Source: an uncultured Bacilli bacterium (GTDB lineage Bacteria; Bacillota_I; Bacilli_A; RF39; UBA660). From it: 64,000 nt of DNA. The notes under the pieces were generated by a model. It was not told the DNA's origin. It did not search any database and saw nothing but the letters and a program-made list of their open reading frames with translations. This document shows, piece after piece, positions 16,869 through 24,749 of the stretch; position 1 is the stretch's first letter; each line of letters starts with the position of its first letter. The stretch is taken from the NCBI GenBank assembly GCA_944373145.1, contig CALWAL010000003.1:84619-148618 (forward strand), in the 5' to 3' direction. The translations under genes and the position numbers were made by a program.

Positions 16869-16990
16869 GTAAGTACGATTAAACAAGAAAAATAATAGAG
16901 ATAGGCTTAATTAATAAAGATGGTGTAATCAATTTAATTATTCATAATTATTAAAAATTGAAATAAAAGTTATAGAATCCAAAGGAGAAA

Positions 16991-17023
16991 AAAATAAAGG
17001 GGGGAATAAAACCTCTTTATTTT
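16991..17023 (-). terminator. Terminator of the nagZ-like gene (minus strand)
   Basis: Read on the minus strand, an arm containing AAAATAAAGAGG pairs with CCCCCTTTATTTT across a short loop and runs into T residues. It overlaps the minus-strand stop codon. Confidence 0.7.
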
Positions 17024-18192
17024 AATATACCTTTATAATATTTCCAAGCGATAATTTTGAAAACGGCTTGGTTGATATCATCTTCAGTTATTTCTTTATT
17101 TGCTAGTGCATTTTTTAATTGAAAATAAGCTTTTTTCCCATCACTAACAATTAAAATATTGTTACCAGCTTTAACCGCTAAAACCGCGGCGTTATCAGCA
17201 TACGAATTATCAATAGCCCCCATATATAAGTCGTCAGTTATAATAATGCCAGTGAATTTTAATTCATTTCTTAATAATTGGTTGATTTTTGGTGATAATG
17301 AAGCTGGCAAGTCATCAATACTAGTTATAGTATTATGATTTACTAAAATAGCTTGAGCTCCTTTATCAATTCCGGCTTTAAACGGCAGAATATCGTTATT
17401 CATAATATCATCATAACTTCTAGTATCGATGGATTTTTCTGTATGCGTGTCAGTGTTGTTACCGTAGCCAGGAAAATGTTTCAAGGTATATGATACATTA
17501 GTCGTATTTCCAGTTTCAATTACTTTTTCAATATAGGTTGAGGTTTCTAAAGCATTTTTTCCAAAACTTCGATCGTATATATAATCTTTTTTATTAATAG
17601 ACACATCAGCAACCGGTGCTAAATTAAGATTAATACCTAAACTATCTAATAATTTACTTTTCTCTAAAGTATCCTTTATAATTAAATCGTATCCACCGTC
17701 TTTATATAATTGTTGTGGTGATTTAAAAGGAGTTTTTCGTAATTTAGTGTTTTTACTAACTCTAACAACACTTCCACCTTCTTCATCAACAGCAATTAAT
17801 AAAGGCGTTTTGGCACTATTTTGAAAACTATCAATCATTTTAACTACTTGATTTTTATTTTTTCCCTCAAAATCACAAGCAAATAGTAAATATCCACCGA
17901 TATGATAATTAGTAATTAATTCTTCATAATTATTACTTGGAAGCCTAACTAAAAGCATTTGACCAATTTTTTCATCAATCGTCATATGATTTAAATATTC
18001 ATAAGCTTTTTCATAATAATCTTTAAAAATTCCATTATCTTGCCAAGATACAGGTAATTTTGGTATTTTTTCTACATAATTATCATTGTATTGTGTTTTT
18101 ACTTCTTCTTTATTTTTCTCATTGTTTAGTAAGTTATAAATTACACTCCCACTTAAAACTATTAGAATTAAGATAATAATAATTTTCTTCAT
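17017..18192 (-). CDS. nagZ: Glycoside hydrolase family 3 beta-N-acetylhexosaminidase (NagZ-like)
   Basis: The 391-residue protein starts with a membrane anchor or signal (about 3-21). The GH3 TIM barrel shows I-G-Q-M-L-L-V-R (about 78-85), A-V-D-E-E-G-G-S-V-V-R-V, the family motif L-K-H-F-P-G-Y-G-N-N-T-D-T-H-T (acid/base His region) and I-I-T-D-D-L-Y-M-G-A-I with the nucleophile Asp. NagZ-type enzymes remove N-acetylglucosamine from muropeptides. In Gram-positive bacteria they act outside the cell in wall recycling, which fits the anchor. It is a single-gene unit on the minus strand next to the insertion sequence. Confidence 0.9.
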   Translation of the reverse strand: MKKIIIILILIVLSGSVIYNLLNNEKNKEEVKTQYNDNYVEKIPKLPVSWQDNGIFKDYYEKAYEYLNHMTIDEKIGQMLLVRLPSNNYEELITNYHIGGYLLFACDFEGKNKNQVVKMIDSFQNSAKTPLLIAVDEEGGSVVRVSKNTKLRKTPFKSPQQLYKDGGYDLIIKDTLEKSKLLDSLGINLNLAPVADVSINKKDYIYDRSFGKNALETSTYIEKVIETGNTTNVSYTLKHFPGYGNNTDTHTEKSIDTRSYDDIMNNDILPFKAGIDKGAQAILVNHNTITSIDDLPASLSPKINQLLRNELKFTGIIITDDLYMGAIDNSYADNAAVLAVKAGNNILIVSDGKKAYFQLKNALANKEITEDDINQAVFKIIAWKYYKGILK

Positions 18193-18263
18193 TTTTTTCT
18201 CGTATAATCAATCTTATAGAAATATTAATCTATTTGATTGATCCCTTTCTATTTATATTTTTT

Positions 18264-18295
18264 GATATATTATACTTCTAGAAGTATAATATATC
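18264..18295. repeat. Perfect 32-bp palindrome upstream of the IS
   Basis: The 16 bases starting GATATATTATACTTCT are followed at once by their exact reverse complement. No T tract follows in either direction, so it is not an ordinary terminator. It lies between the nagZ-like start and the insertion sequence. It could be an operator, a cruciform, or the structured target that the element chose. Confidence 0.85.
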
Positions 18296-18503
18296 TCGCA
18301 CTGTGGATTTGTTTCTATTTTTTTACAGCCACTTTATGGACTGGTTAAAGGAGACTCAGACCACAGATTTTTAATTTAATTGTTAATTAGTTAGTTAACA
18401 CGATAGTTTACTATTGATGTTTTATTAAATTACGAGATTACATGATTAGAAATTCTGTGTCAAACATATCAGTGCAAAAACTAACTTAGGAGGTGCTTAA
18501 CTT
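18296..18503 (+). ncRNA. Candidate bridge/seeker RNA region of the IS110-family element
   Basis: This stretch before the transposase is non-coding. It can fold: CTGTGG (18301-18306) pairs with CCACAG (18361-18366), and inside it CAGCCA pairs with TGG-A-CTG around a CTTTA loop. IS110-family elements encode a guide RNA in a non-coding end next to the transposase gene. The downstream non-coding end (19668-19782) is the alternative location and is the one expected for the IS1111 subgroup. Assignment is inference from position and foldability. Confidence 0.35.
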
Positions 18504-19667
18504 ATGATATATTATGTTGGAATTGATATATCAAAGTACAAACACGATTTCTGTATTATCTCAAATACAGGCGAAGTAATTGTAGAAAACTCATCTTTTG
18601 ATAATAACAAAAAAGGATTTCAATTATTTTTGGACCAATTGAAACCCTATAATAAACAAGACGTCCGAATTGCTTTTGAAGCAACTGGACATTATTCTTT
18701 GAATTTGGAATTGTTTTTAACCAATCAAGATTATTCATTTATGAAAGTGAATCCTCTTGTCGTACATCAATTTTTAAAAGCTCGAAGCTTACGTAGGACT
18801 AAAACAGATAAAGCAGATAGTTTTACTATGGCTAATTATCTGATGTCCATCCAATACAAACCAAATTCATATTTATTATACAACATTTACACCTTAAAGT
18901 CATTATGTAGATCAAGAGAACTGTTAATTAAAGAAAGAAGTAAATTTGAAGTTTTATTAACCAACGAATTAGATAAATCTTTTCCCGAATTAAAACCTTT
19001 CTTTAACAATATGATTTCTACTACATTATTATTTATTTTAGATAAATATAAGAACGTAGAACACATTTCCTTAATGAAAGATTATGATTCAATTAGATGT
19101 ATTTCTCATGGTAGGTTTACTTATGCTAAGTTTGCTCAACTTAAAGAACTTGCCAAAAACTCAGTTGGACATCATGATGAAAATACTGATTTACTTATTT
19201 CTACTTATGTCTCTATTATCAATAACTTTAATGAAAAAATTGATCCAATAAATAAACAAATTTCTACAATTATCAAAGATCTTAATCCTAGAATGTTAAC
19301 CATTCCTGGATTAGGTGAAATATCTGCGGCAATTATTTTATCTGAATATGGAGATATTTCTAATTTCTCTAGTCCAAATAAAATGCTTGCTTTTGCTGGC
19401 CTTGAACCTAGTATTATTCAGTCTGGCACATTAGAATATAATGGCAAGATGGTTAAACATGGTTCTGGTCATCTTAGATATGTAATTATGAATATTGCAA
19501 TGACTATCTTAAGATATTCACCTACATTTTATGACTTCTACCTTAAGAAACGCTCTGAGGGTAAATGCCATAGAGTTGCTTTATCTCATGTTTGTAAAAA
19601 GCTTATTAGAGTTATTTATACTCTTGAGAAAAACAACATTGATTTCGATCCGTCTTTATTGAAATAA
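18504..19667 (+). CDS. IS110-family transposase (DEDD type)
   Basis: The 387-residue protein has an N-terminal RuvC-like DEDD domain: Y-V-G-I-D-I-S-K-Y-K-H-D-F with Asp8, I-A-F-E-A-T-G-H-Y and the T-D-K-A-D pair near 104-108. A coiled segment follows. The C-terminal transposase_20 domain has L-T-I-P-G-L-G-E-I-S-A-A, then F-A-G-L-E-P and K-H-G-S-G-H-L-R, whose serine is the likely catalytic residue. These enzymes form a composite RuvC/serine active site and move a circular intermediate to a sequence chosen by the element's own RNA. AGGAGGTG lies 8 bases before the ATG. It is full length with no frameshift. Confidence 0.95.
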   Translation: MIYYVGIDISKYKHDFCIISNTGEVIVENSSFDNNKKGFQLFLDQLKPYNKQDVRIAFEATGHYSLNLELFLTNQDYSFMKVNPLVVHQFLKARSLRRTKTDKADSFTMANYLMSIQYKPNSYLLYNIYTLKSLCRSRELLIKERSKFEVLLTNELDKSFPELKPFFNNMISTTLLFILDKYKNVEHISLMKDYDSIRCISHGRFTYAKFAQLKELAKNSVGHHDENTDLLISTYVSIINNFNEKIDPINKQISTIIKDLNPRMLTIPGLGEISAAIILSEYGDISNFSSPNKMLAFAGLEPSIIQSGTLEYNGKMVKHGSGHLRYVIMNIAMTILRYSPTFYDFYLKKRSEGKCHRVALSHVCKKLIRVIYTLEKNNIDFDPSLLK

Positions 19668-19688
19668 TCAAAACATGATTTTTTCAAA

Positions 19689-19712
19689 ATTTCACTTTTG
19701 TGAAATCTTTTT
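19689..19712 (+). terminator. Terminator after the transposase gene
   Basis: Stem ATTTCAC/GTGAAAT with a TTTT loop, then CTTTTT. Confidence 0.7.
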
Positions 19713-19766
19713 GGCATGGGTTTCTTTCCAATTTATAACAAACTATTAAAATTTATAAAATTACTA

Positions 19767-19795
19767 TTGACTTTTAATAGTTAGTCTCCTTTAAT
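19767..19795 (+). promoter_or_regulatory. Possible outward promoter at the IS right end
   Basis: TTGACT (19767-19772), a 17-base spacer and TTTAAT (19790-19795), the latter made by the right inverted repeat and the next base. It points at mntP, which starts 78 bases further on. In IS1111 elements an outward -35 at the right end also builds the junction promoter of the circular form. Confidence 0.4.
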
Positions 19796-19873
19796 TTATT
19801 ATAAGATGGTTTTAATTTTTTGTAAAGTAGACATTTTATTAATTAATTTGAATAATATAATTTAGGTGTTGAT

Positions 19874-20434
19874 ATGGGACTTATTGATATTATTGTAACT
19901 AGTATTGGACTTGCTGCCGATGCATTTGCGACTTCTATATGTAAAGGTTTGGCATTAAAAAAAGTGAATGTGAAAAATTACTTGCTTGTTGGACTTTATT
20001 TTGGCTTGTTTCAAGGCTTAATGCCAGTTTTAGGATATCTTTTAGGCCAACAGTTTGATGCTTATATTATTAAACTTGATCATTGGGTAGCTTTAGGGCT
20101 TTTAGCAGGAATTGGATTAAATATGATTATCGATTCTTTTAAGTATGATGCAGAAAATGAAAATGATAGTCTTAAGTTTAAAGTCATGTTTCCTTTAGCA
20201 CTAGCAACAAGTATTGATGCTTTAACTGCGGGAATTACTTTTTCTTTTTTGAAAGTTGATTTGTTTATTGCTGTTTTTATTATTTCTATTATAACTTTTA
20301 TATTATCAGCGATTGGTGTCAAAATAGGTCATAAATTTGGTCATAGATATGAAAAACGAGCTCAAATTTTTGGAGGTATAATTTTAATTATAATGGGCTT
20401 AGAAATATTATTTGATCATTTAAAAGTAATGTAA
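19874..20434 (+). CDS. mntP: MntP-family manganese efflux pump
   Basis: The 186-residue protein has six predicted hydrophobic helices and the two MntP signature repeats. The first contains G-L-A-A-D-A-F-A-T-S with Asp16. The second, A-L-A-T-S-I-D-A-L-T-A-G, contains the matching Asp. The acidic residues in these half-repeats are needed for Mn2+ export in E. coli MntP. It acts in the cytoplasmic membrane to relieve manganese excess. I looked for a yybP-ykoY manganese riboswitch upstream and found none: only 79 bases separate the gene from the insertion sequence. A TATAAT at 19856-19861 is very near the start. The original control region may have been displaced by the IS. Confidence 0.92.
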   Translation: MGLIDIIVTSIGLAADAFATSICKGLALKKVNVKNYLLVGLYFGLFQGLMPVLGYLLGQQFDAYIIKLDHWVALGLLAGIGLNMIIDSFKYDAENENDSLKFKVMFPLALATSIDALTAGITFSFLKVDLFIAVFIISIITFILSAIGVKIGHKFGHRYEKRAQIFGGIILIIMGLEILFDHLKVM

Positions 20435-20493
20435 AAAATGGCTATGTACTAATAATGATTGATTTGTTATTGCTTTAGTGTTGGAAAATAATC

Positions 20494-20522
20494 TTTACAC
20501 GAAAAAATGTTCTTGATATAAT
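20494..20522 (+). promoter_or_regulatory. Promoter of the MazG-like gene
   Basis: TTTACA (20494-20499), a 17-base spacer and TATAAT (20517-20522), ending 15 bases before the start codon. Confidence 0.7.
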
Positions 20523-20537
20523 TTTTATGGTGATAAT

Positions 20538-20846
20538 ATGAAAGTTTATAATAAATTAGTTCGCGATAAAATTCCAGAAATTATGATTAATGGTGGCTCA
20601 AAACCGGTAATTCATATTTTAAATGATGAGGAGTATCTTACCGAATTGCATAAAAAACTTCTAGAAGAAGTTAATGAGTATTTACTAGATAATAATATAG
20701 AGGAATTAGCAGATATTATGGAAGTTTTTTATGCTATTTTAAGAGCTAAGCATATTGATGTTGAAGAGTTAGAAAAAGTTCGTTTAAGTAAGGCAAACAA
20801 AAGAGGGGTATTTGATGAGAAGATTTTTTTAGAGTATGAAGAATAG
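20538..20846 (+). CDS. MazG-like/phosphoribosyl-ATP pyrophosphohydrolase-like protein
   Basis: The 102-residue all-alpha protein has the NTP pyrophosphohydrolase motif: L-L-E-E-V-N-E-Y-L (about 36-44) followed by E-E-L-A-D-I-M-E-V (about 50-58), the E-x-x-E then E-x-x-D magnesium ligands. The N-terminal K-V-Y-N-K-L-V-R-D-K-I-P-E-I is typical of a common small Firmicutes and phage family. It probably hydrolyses a non-canonical nucleoside triphosphate in the cytoplasm. It is not HisE, since no histidine genes are near. Only a short leader separates promoter and start. Confidence 0.88.
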   Translation: MKVYNKLVRDKIPEIMINGGSKPVIHILNDEEYLTELHKKLLEEVNEYLLDNNIEELADIMEVFYAILRAKHIDVEELEKVRLSKANKRGVFDEKIFLEYEE

Positions 20847-20898
20847 TTGACTTTTGAATTGTTTTTGTTATATACTAATCGTAGGATAGGTGAGTCTA

Positions 20899-21261
20899 AT
20901 GATTGATGCAAATCAAGAGCAATTATTTGAACGAAACAAAGATATTCAAGCGATGATTAATGCTTTTTTAAACGGTAATCATATGGCAACGATTACTGAA
21001 ATAATGGCTAAAGATGGTAAGTGTGAGATAGAAGGAGTATTAACACCGATACATAAAATAGCTTTGCAACAGATGATTAAGCAACGTTATCCTAATATTG
21101 ATGAAATGATTCGTAGTGATCAAAACCGTGTCGACGGTCACGGTCAAATTCTAGGAGTTTTATCAAGCACTGAAAGTAGTTTGATTGATAATTTACTTGA
21201 TGACTTTCGTTTAGTTAGGGCTACATTGTCAAATCCACATGAGGAAGTAAAATACTATTAA
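20899..21261 (+). CDS. Hypothetical protein, 120 residues
   Basis: I do not recognise this family. It is soluble, mildly acidic and mainly helical by composition, with a central segment C-E-I-E-G-V-L-T-P-I-H-K-I-A-L and a conserved-looking D-Q-N-R-V-D-G-H-G-Q. The C-terminal part (L-L-D-D-F-R-L-V-R-A-T-L) is a likely helix. ATG 20899 is preferred to GTG 20890, because the ribosome site GGATAGGTGAG spans the latter. It is transcribed away from the MazG-like gene in the same direction, with a strong terminator after it. Confidence 0.7.
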   Translation: MIDANQEQLFERNKDIQAMINAFLNGNHMATITEIMAKDGKCEIEGVLTPIHKIALQQMIKQRYPNIDEMIRSDQNRVDGHGQILGVLSSTESSLIDNLLDDFRLVRATLSNPHEEVKYY

Positions 21262-21263
21262 TA

Positions 21264-21291
21264 AAAAATAGACTAATCGTCTATTTTTTTT
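21264..21291 (+). terminator. Terminator before murL
   Basis: A 10-bp stem AAAAATAGAC/GTCTATTTTT with a 5-base loop and T tract. An extended -10 TGATATAAT (21291-21299) follows immediately. Confidence 0.85.
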
Positions 21292-21316
21292 GATATAATG
21301 GTAGTAGGTGATTGTT

Positions 21317-22657
21317 ATGCAAATGCAATTTATAAAATTGAGAGAAAAATATCCAAACTTTTATTTTCACAATTATGAAATTATAGATAATGGTGATAAT
21401 TATGAAATTATTTATTATTTTGAGATACCTGGTTTAAAATCTTTTACTCCAAAGACTATTATCGCAAAAAAACAAATAATTAATAGTGATTATAATTATA
21501 TTAGTTATCTTGTTTTCCATATGGGACTTGTTGAACTGATTAGCTATTGGAAGTGTACATGCAGCCCCAATGTTATTGTAGAAGCTGGCTTTTTAGATAA
21601 CTATCAGTGTGAATGGTTTAAAAAATTATATTTTTATGGACTTGGCGAATTTTTTTTCGTCAATAATATTAAAACAGATATTGAGACATTTATGAACTTG
21701 TCAAGTACAGGAGCAAATTTAGTGGTGTCTCCAAAAACTTATCAAGGACAAGGTAATTTAGTTGCAATAGGTGGTGGTAAAGATTCAGCAGTTAGCTTAG
21801 AATTATTAAAAGGTCAAGACAATACATGTTTTATGATAAATCCAAAAGAACCTAGTATTAAGTGTGTAGAGGCTAGTGGGTTAAGAGAATATTTTAGTGT
21901 AACTAGGCTTATTGATGTTAATCTTTTAGAATTAAATAAAGAAGGATATTTAAACGGACATACTCCTTTTAGTGCACTTTTAGCATTTACTTCTTTTTTA
22001 AGCGCCTATTTATTAAATAAAAAATATATTGTTCTTTCAAATGAAGGAAGTGCAAATGAGGCAACTGTTATCGGAACAAAAATAAATCATCAATATTCTA
22101 AAACTTATGAGTTTGAATGTGATTTTAATGAATATGTATCTAAATATTTTAAAATAAATATTAAATATTTTAGTTTACTTCGACCATTAAATGAATTCCA
22201 AATTGGTTTACTTTTCTCCCACTACAAAAAATATCATACGATTTTTAAAAGTTGCAATGTAGGAAGTAAATCAACTCCCTGGGTATGGTGTGGAAAATGC
22301 CCAAAATGTTTATTTGTTTATATAATTTTAAGCCCTTTCTTAATGGAGAAAGAAATGGTAAACATTTTTGGACAAAATTTATATCAAAATCAAAAACTTT
22401 TGAAAATTTTTATTGAATTGGCTGGTTATGCAGAAACGAAACCATTTGAATGTGTTGGAACTTATAATGAAGTAAGATATGCAATTAGTTTGTGTATTCA
22501 AAAGCATACTGGAAAGTTACCATATTTATTAAAATATTTTCAAGACCATTACCCTTTGGAACTTACTCATAAATTTGAAAATGATTTTAATAATTTAAAT
22601 AATTTGGATGATAACTTTTTAAAAATTGTTAAAAAGGAGTTAGAACGTTATGTATAA
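21317..22657 (+). CDS. murL: UDP-MurNAc-L-Ala-L-Glu epimerase (MurL)
   Basis: The 446-residue protein has a PP-loop-like ATP site A-I-G-G-G-K-D-S (152-157 for GGGKDS), then S-N-E-G-S-A-N-E-A-T, N-H-Q-Y-S-K-T and Y-F-S-L-L-R-P-L-N-E-F. A three-cysteine knuckle W-C-G-K-C-P-K-C-L-F-V-Y (Cys325, 328, 331) follows, and finally K-P-F-E-C-V-G. This set is what I remember of MurL from Xanthomonas. MurL converts the terminal L-Glu of UDP-MurNAc-L-Ala-L-Glu to D-Glu in an ATP-dependent reaction, replacing glutamate racemase. The MurD-type ligase overlapping its 3' end, as in the known murD2-murL pairs, strongly supports this. Start ATG 21317 follows GTAGGTGATT. It is cytoplasmic, in peptidoglycan precursor synthesis. 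Confidence 0.85.
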   Translation: MQMQFIKLREKYPNFYFHNYEIIDNGDNYEIIYYFEIPGLKSFTPKTIIAKKQIINSDYNYISYLVFHMGLVELISYWKCTCSPNVIVEAGFLDNYQCEWFKKLYFYGLGEFFFVNNIKTDIETFMNLSSTGANLVVSPKTYQGQGNLVAIGGGKDSAVSLELLKGQDNTCFMINPKEPSIKCVEASGLREYFSVTRLIDVNLLELNKEGYLNGHTPFSALLAFTSFLSAYLLNKKYIVLSNEGSANEATVIGTKINHQYSKTYEFECDFNEYVSKYFKINIKYFSLLRPLNEFQIGLLFSHYKKYHTIFKSCNVGSKSTPWVWCGKCPKCLFVYIILSPFLMEKEMVNIFGQNLYQNQKLLKIFIELAGYAETKPFECVGTYNEVRYAISLCIQKHTGKLPYLLKYFQDHYPLELTHKFENDFNNLNNLDDNFLKIVKKELERYV

Positions 22658-23999
22658 AAAAATAATTGATTATTTATTAGGAAAAAAAGTAGCTATTTTA
22701 GGATTTGGGATTGAAGGTAAGTCAACGTATAATTTTATTAGACGCTATACTGATATGGATCTTACAATTATTGATAAAAATGAAATTTTTGAAAAAAATA
22801 AAAATTTATTAGCTAATGATAAAAAAGTTAATTTTATTTACGGAGATGATTATTTAAGTCATTTAGATGGTTTTGATTTAGTTATTAAAAGCCCAGGTGT
22901 TATCACGAAAGATATTGATACTTCTAATATTGCATTCACTTCACAGTTGGAATTATTATTAATGGTTAATCGTGAACATGTTATTGGCGTAACAGCAACT
23001 AAAGGTAAAAGCACAACTGTTTCGTTGATTTATGAAATTTTAAAGTCCAATGGTTATGATGCCAAATTAGTAGGTAATATTGGTAACCCTATTTTGGATG
23101 AAATTGAAAATATGAATGATGATACATATATGGTAGTTGAAATGGCCGCTTTACAACTAGAATTTGTGACCTATTCACCACATATTGCAGCTATTTTAAA
23201 TTTATATGAAGATCATTTAGATCATAGTGGTACTATCGAGCATTATCATGAAAATAAATTACAAATATTTAAGCATCAAACAAGTGATGATTATGCAATT
23301 TATTGTAGTGATATAGAGCCTCTTAATAGCTATATTGATAAACACTATAAAGCACATAAATATCGTGTCCAACTGACTCCAGATAATGCTTCAGATACAA
23401 CTTATCTTGAAGATGGGAAGGTTTATTTAAATGGTAAGATGTTATTTAACACAGATGAAAAGATATATTTATTAGGAGAGCATAACTTGCGCAATATTAT
23501 GGTAGCTTTAACTGTTGTTGAAATTTTACATTTAGATTTAGCTAAATCAATTATGGCTATTAAAAATTTTAAACCATTGGAGCATCGAATTGAACTGGTA
23601 GGAACATATCATGATGTAACTTATTATAATGATGCAATTGCTACAATTCCTAATGCTACTATTTCAGCTATTAAAGCGTTAAAGATAGTTGATACTTTAA
23701 TCTTTGGCGGCTTAGATCGTGGCATTGATTATGAACCGTTTATTCAATTTTTAAATAGCGGTATTATTCGTAATTTAATTTGTATGCCAACAACTGGTCA
23801 TAAGATAGGCTCTAAAATAACTAATAGTTCTATTAATGTATATAAAGTAGATACATTGGAAGAAGCGGTTTTGAAGGCAAGCAAGGTAACTATGAAAGAT
23901 AGAATATGTTTACTTAGTCCAGCTGCTGCTAGTTATGAGTATTTTAAAAATTTTGAAGAGAAGGGACGAGCTTACAAAAAATTAGTAAAAAGTTTGTAA
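22650..23999 (+). CDS. murD: MurD-like UDP-MurNAc-L-alanine ligase (probably MurD2, L-Glu specific)
   Basis: The 449-residue protein has the Mur ligase architecture. The N-terminal domain has I-L-G-F-G-I-E-G-K-S (17-26). The central ATP site V-T-A-T-K-G-K-S-T-T is near 114-123, followed by E-M-A-A-L-Q-L-E and N-L-Y-E-D-H-L-D-H. The C-terminal domain has H-R-I-E-L-V-G and D-A-I-A-T-I-P-N-A. MurD adds glutamate to UDP-MurNAc-L-Ala. Because the gene overlaps murL by 8 bases, I infer the MurD2 form that adds L-Glu for later epimerisation. Specificity cannot be read from sequence by eye. D-A-I-A-T replaces the usual D-S-K-A-T of MurD at the substrate-contact loop, which would fit altered specificity. 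Confidence 0.88.
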   Translation: MYKKIIDYLLGKKVAILGFGIEGKSTYNFIRRYTDMDLTIIDKNEIFEKNKNLLANDKKVNFIYGDDYLSHLDGFDLVIKSPGVITKDIDTSNIAFTSQLELLLMVNREHVIGVTATKGKSTTVSLIYEILKSNGYDAKLVGNIGNPILDEIENMNDDTYMVVEMAALQLEFVTYSPHIAAILNLYEDHLDHSGTIEHYHENKLQIFKHQTSDDYAIYCSDIEPLNSYIDKHYKAHKYRVQLTPDNASDTTYLEDGKVYLNGKMLFNTDEKIYLLGEHNLRNIMVALTVVEILHLDLAKSIMAIKNFKPLEHRIELVGTYHDVTYYNDAIATIPNATISAIKALKIVDTLIFGGLDRGIDYEPFIQFLNSGIIRNLICMPTTGHKIGSKITNSSINVYKVDTLEEAVLKASKVTMKDRICLLSPAAASYEYFKNFEEKGRAYKKLVKSL

Positions 24000-24057
24000 A
24001 ACATTTACAAACAAACACTTATATGTTACAATTAAACTGTATTCATAGGAGGGTGAT

Positions 24058-24303
24058 ATGATGGAGGAAACAAAAATTTATGAAGCCTCAGAGTTTCAAA
24101 ATGAGATGATTTCGCAAGTCATTAGAGAAGTATCACAAATATTAGAGGAAAGAGGATATAACCCTATTAATCAGATTGTTGGATATTTGATTAGTGGCGA
24201 CCCAGGATATATTTCTAGTGCCAAAGAGGCTAGGAGTAAAATTACAAAGTATGAAAGGGCTAAAGTTTTAGAAGTCGTTTTAAAAGATTTCTTAAATAAA
24301 TGA
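24058..24303 (+). CDS. ireB: IreB family regulatory phosphoprotein (UPF0297, YrzL)
   Basis: The 81-residue protein matches UPF0297/IreB along its length, including V-I-R-E-V-S-Q-I-L-E-E-R-G-Y-N-P-I-N-Q-I and the near-invariant Y-L-I-S-G-D-P-G-Y-I. In Enterococcus, IreB is a small dimer phosphorylated by the PASTA kinase IreK and affects cephalosporin resistance. It heads the conserved block ireB-ruvX-yrzB-mltG-trmR. Two ATGs start the frame (24058, 24061) behind GGAGGGTGAT. It overlaps ruvX by four bases. Confidence 0.95.
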   Translation: MMEETKIYEASEFQNEMISQVIREVSQILEERGYNPINQIVGYLISGDPGYISSAKEARSKITKYERAKVLEVVLKDFLNK

Positions 24304-24749
24304 GATATATAGGTCTTGATTTAGGAACTAGAACCTTGGGAATATCTATGAGTGATATTACCCGCACTATTGCTTCTAGTTTTAAAACAATCAGATTTCC
24401 TGAAGCCGAATATGATACTTTAATCGAGCCACTACAAGCAATAGTTGAAGAATACCAAGTTGGCAAGATTATTTTAGGATTGCCTAAAAATATGAATAAT
24501 AGTATAGGTGATAGAGCACTGACTACCCTAGAATTTAAGGCTTTATTAGAAGAAAAGATAAAGTTAGAAGTGGTAATGCAAGACGAAAGATTATCTACGG
24601 TAGAAGCAACTAACTATTTATTAGAAGCTGATTTATCTAGGAAGAAGCGTAAAGATAAAGTAGATGCTGTCGCTGCGAATATCATTCTTCAAACTTATTT
24701 AGATAAAGAAAGAGAGGAAAATAACAATGGAAGAAAAAATGACTTTTAA
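24300..24749 (+). CDS. ruvX: Putative Holliday junction resolvase RuvX (YqgF)
   Basis: The 149-residue RNase H-fold protein has Y-I-G-L-D-L-G-T-R-T-L-G at residues 3-14 (first Asp), I-I-L-G-L-P-K-N-M-N, the acidic D-E-R-L-S-T-V-E-A motif and the C-terminal K-D-K-V-D-A-V-A-A-N-I-I-L-Q. These are the RuvX/YqgF hallmarks and the length is normal. Proposed roles are Holliday-junction cleavage and 16S pre-rRNA 5' end processing. It is embedded between ireB and yrzB with overlaps on both sides, as in Bacillus. Confidence 0.95.
   Translation: MRYIGLDLGTRTLGISMSDITRTIASSFKTIRFPEAEYDTLIEPLQAIVEEYQVGKIILGLPKNMNNSIGDRALTTLEFKALLEEKIKLEVVMQDERLSTVEATNYLLEADLSRKKRKDKVDAVAANIILQTYLDKEREENNNGRKNDF

Larger units (their letters stand above)
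18345..19794 (+). mobile_element. IS110/IS1111-family insertion sequence, about 1.45 kb between inverted repeats
   Basis: A complete DEDD transposase gene is flanked by a 12-base inverted pair: TTAAAGGAGACT at 18345-18356 and AGTCTCCTTTAA at 19783-19794. Short subterminal inverted repeats of this size are the mark of the IS1111 subgroup, whereas classical IS110 members lack them. No target duplication is expected for this family and none is evident. The true tips should lie a few bases outside the repeats. The reading frame is intact, so the element may be active. Confidence 0.8.

Noticed and set aside
16869..16985. Small gene or RNA between tRNA-Glu and the nagZ-like gene
   Set aside because: The stretch is A/T-rich with stops in all frames and no promoter-hairpin arrangement.
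19795..19873. yybP-ykoY manganese riboswitch before mntP
   Set aside because: Only 79 bases are available, and none of the conserved riboswitch core sequences is present.
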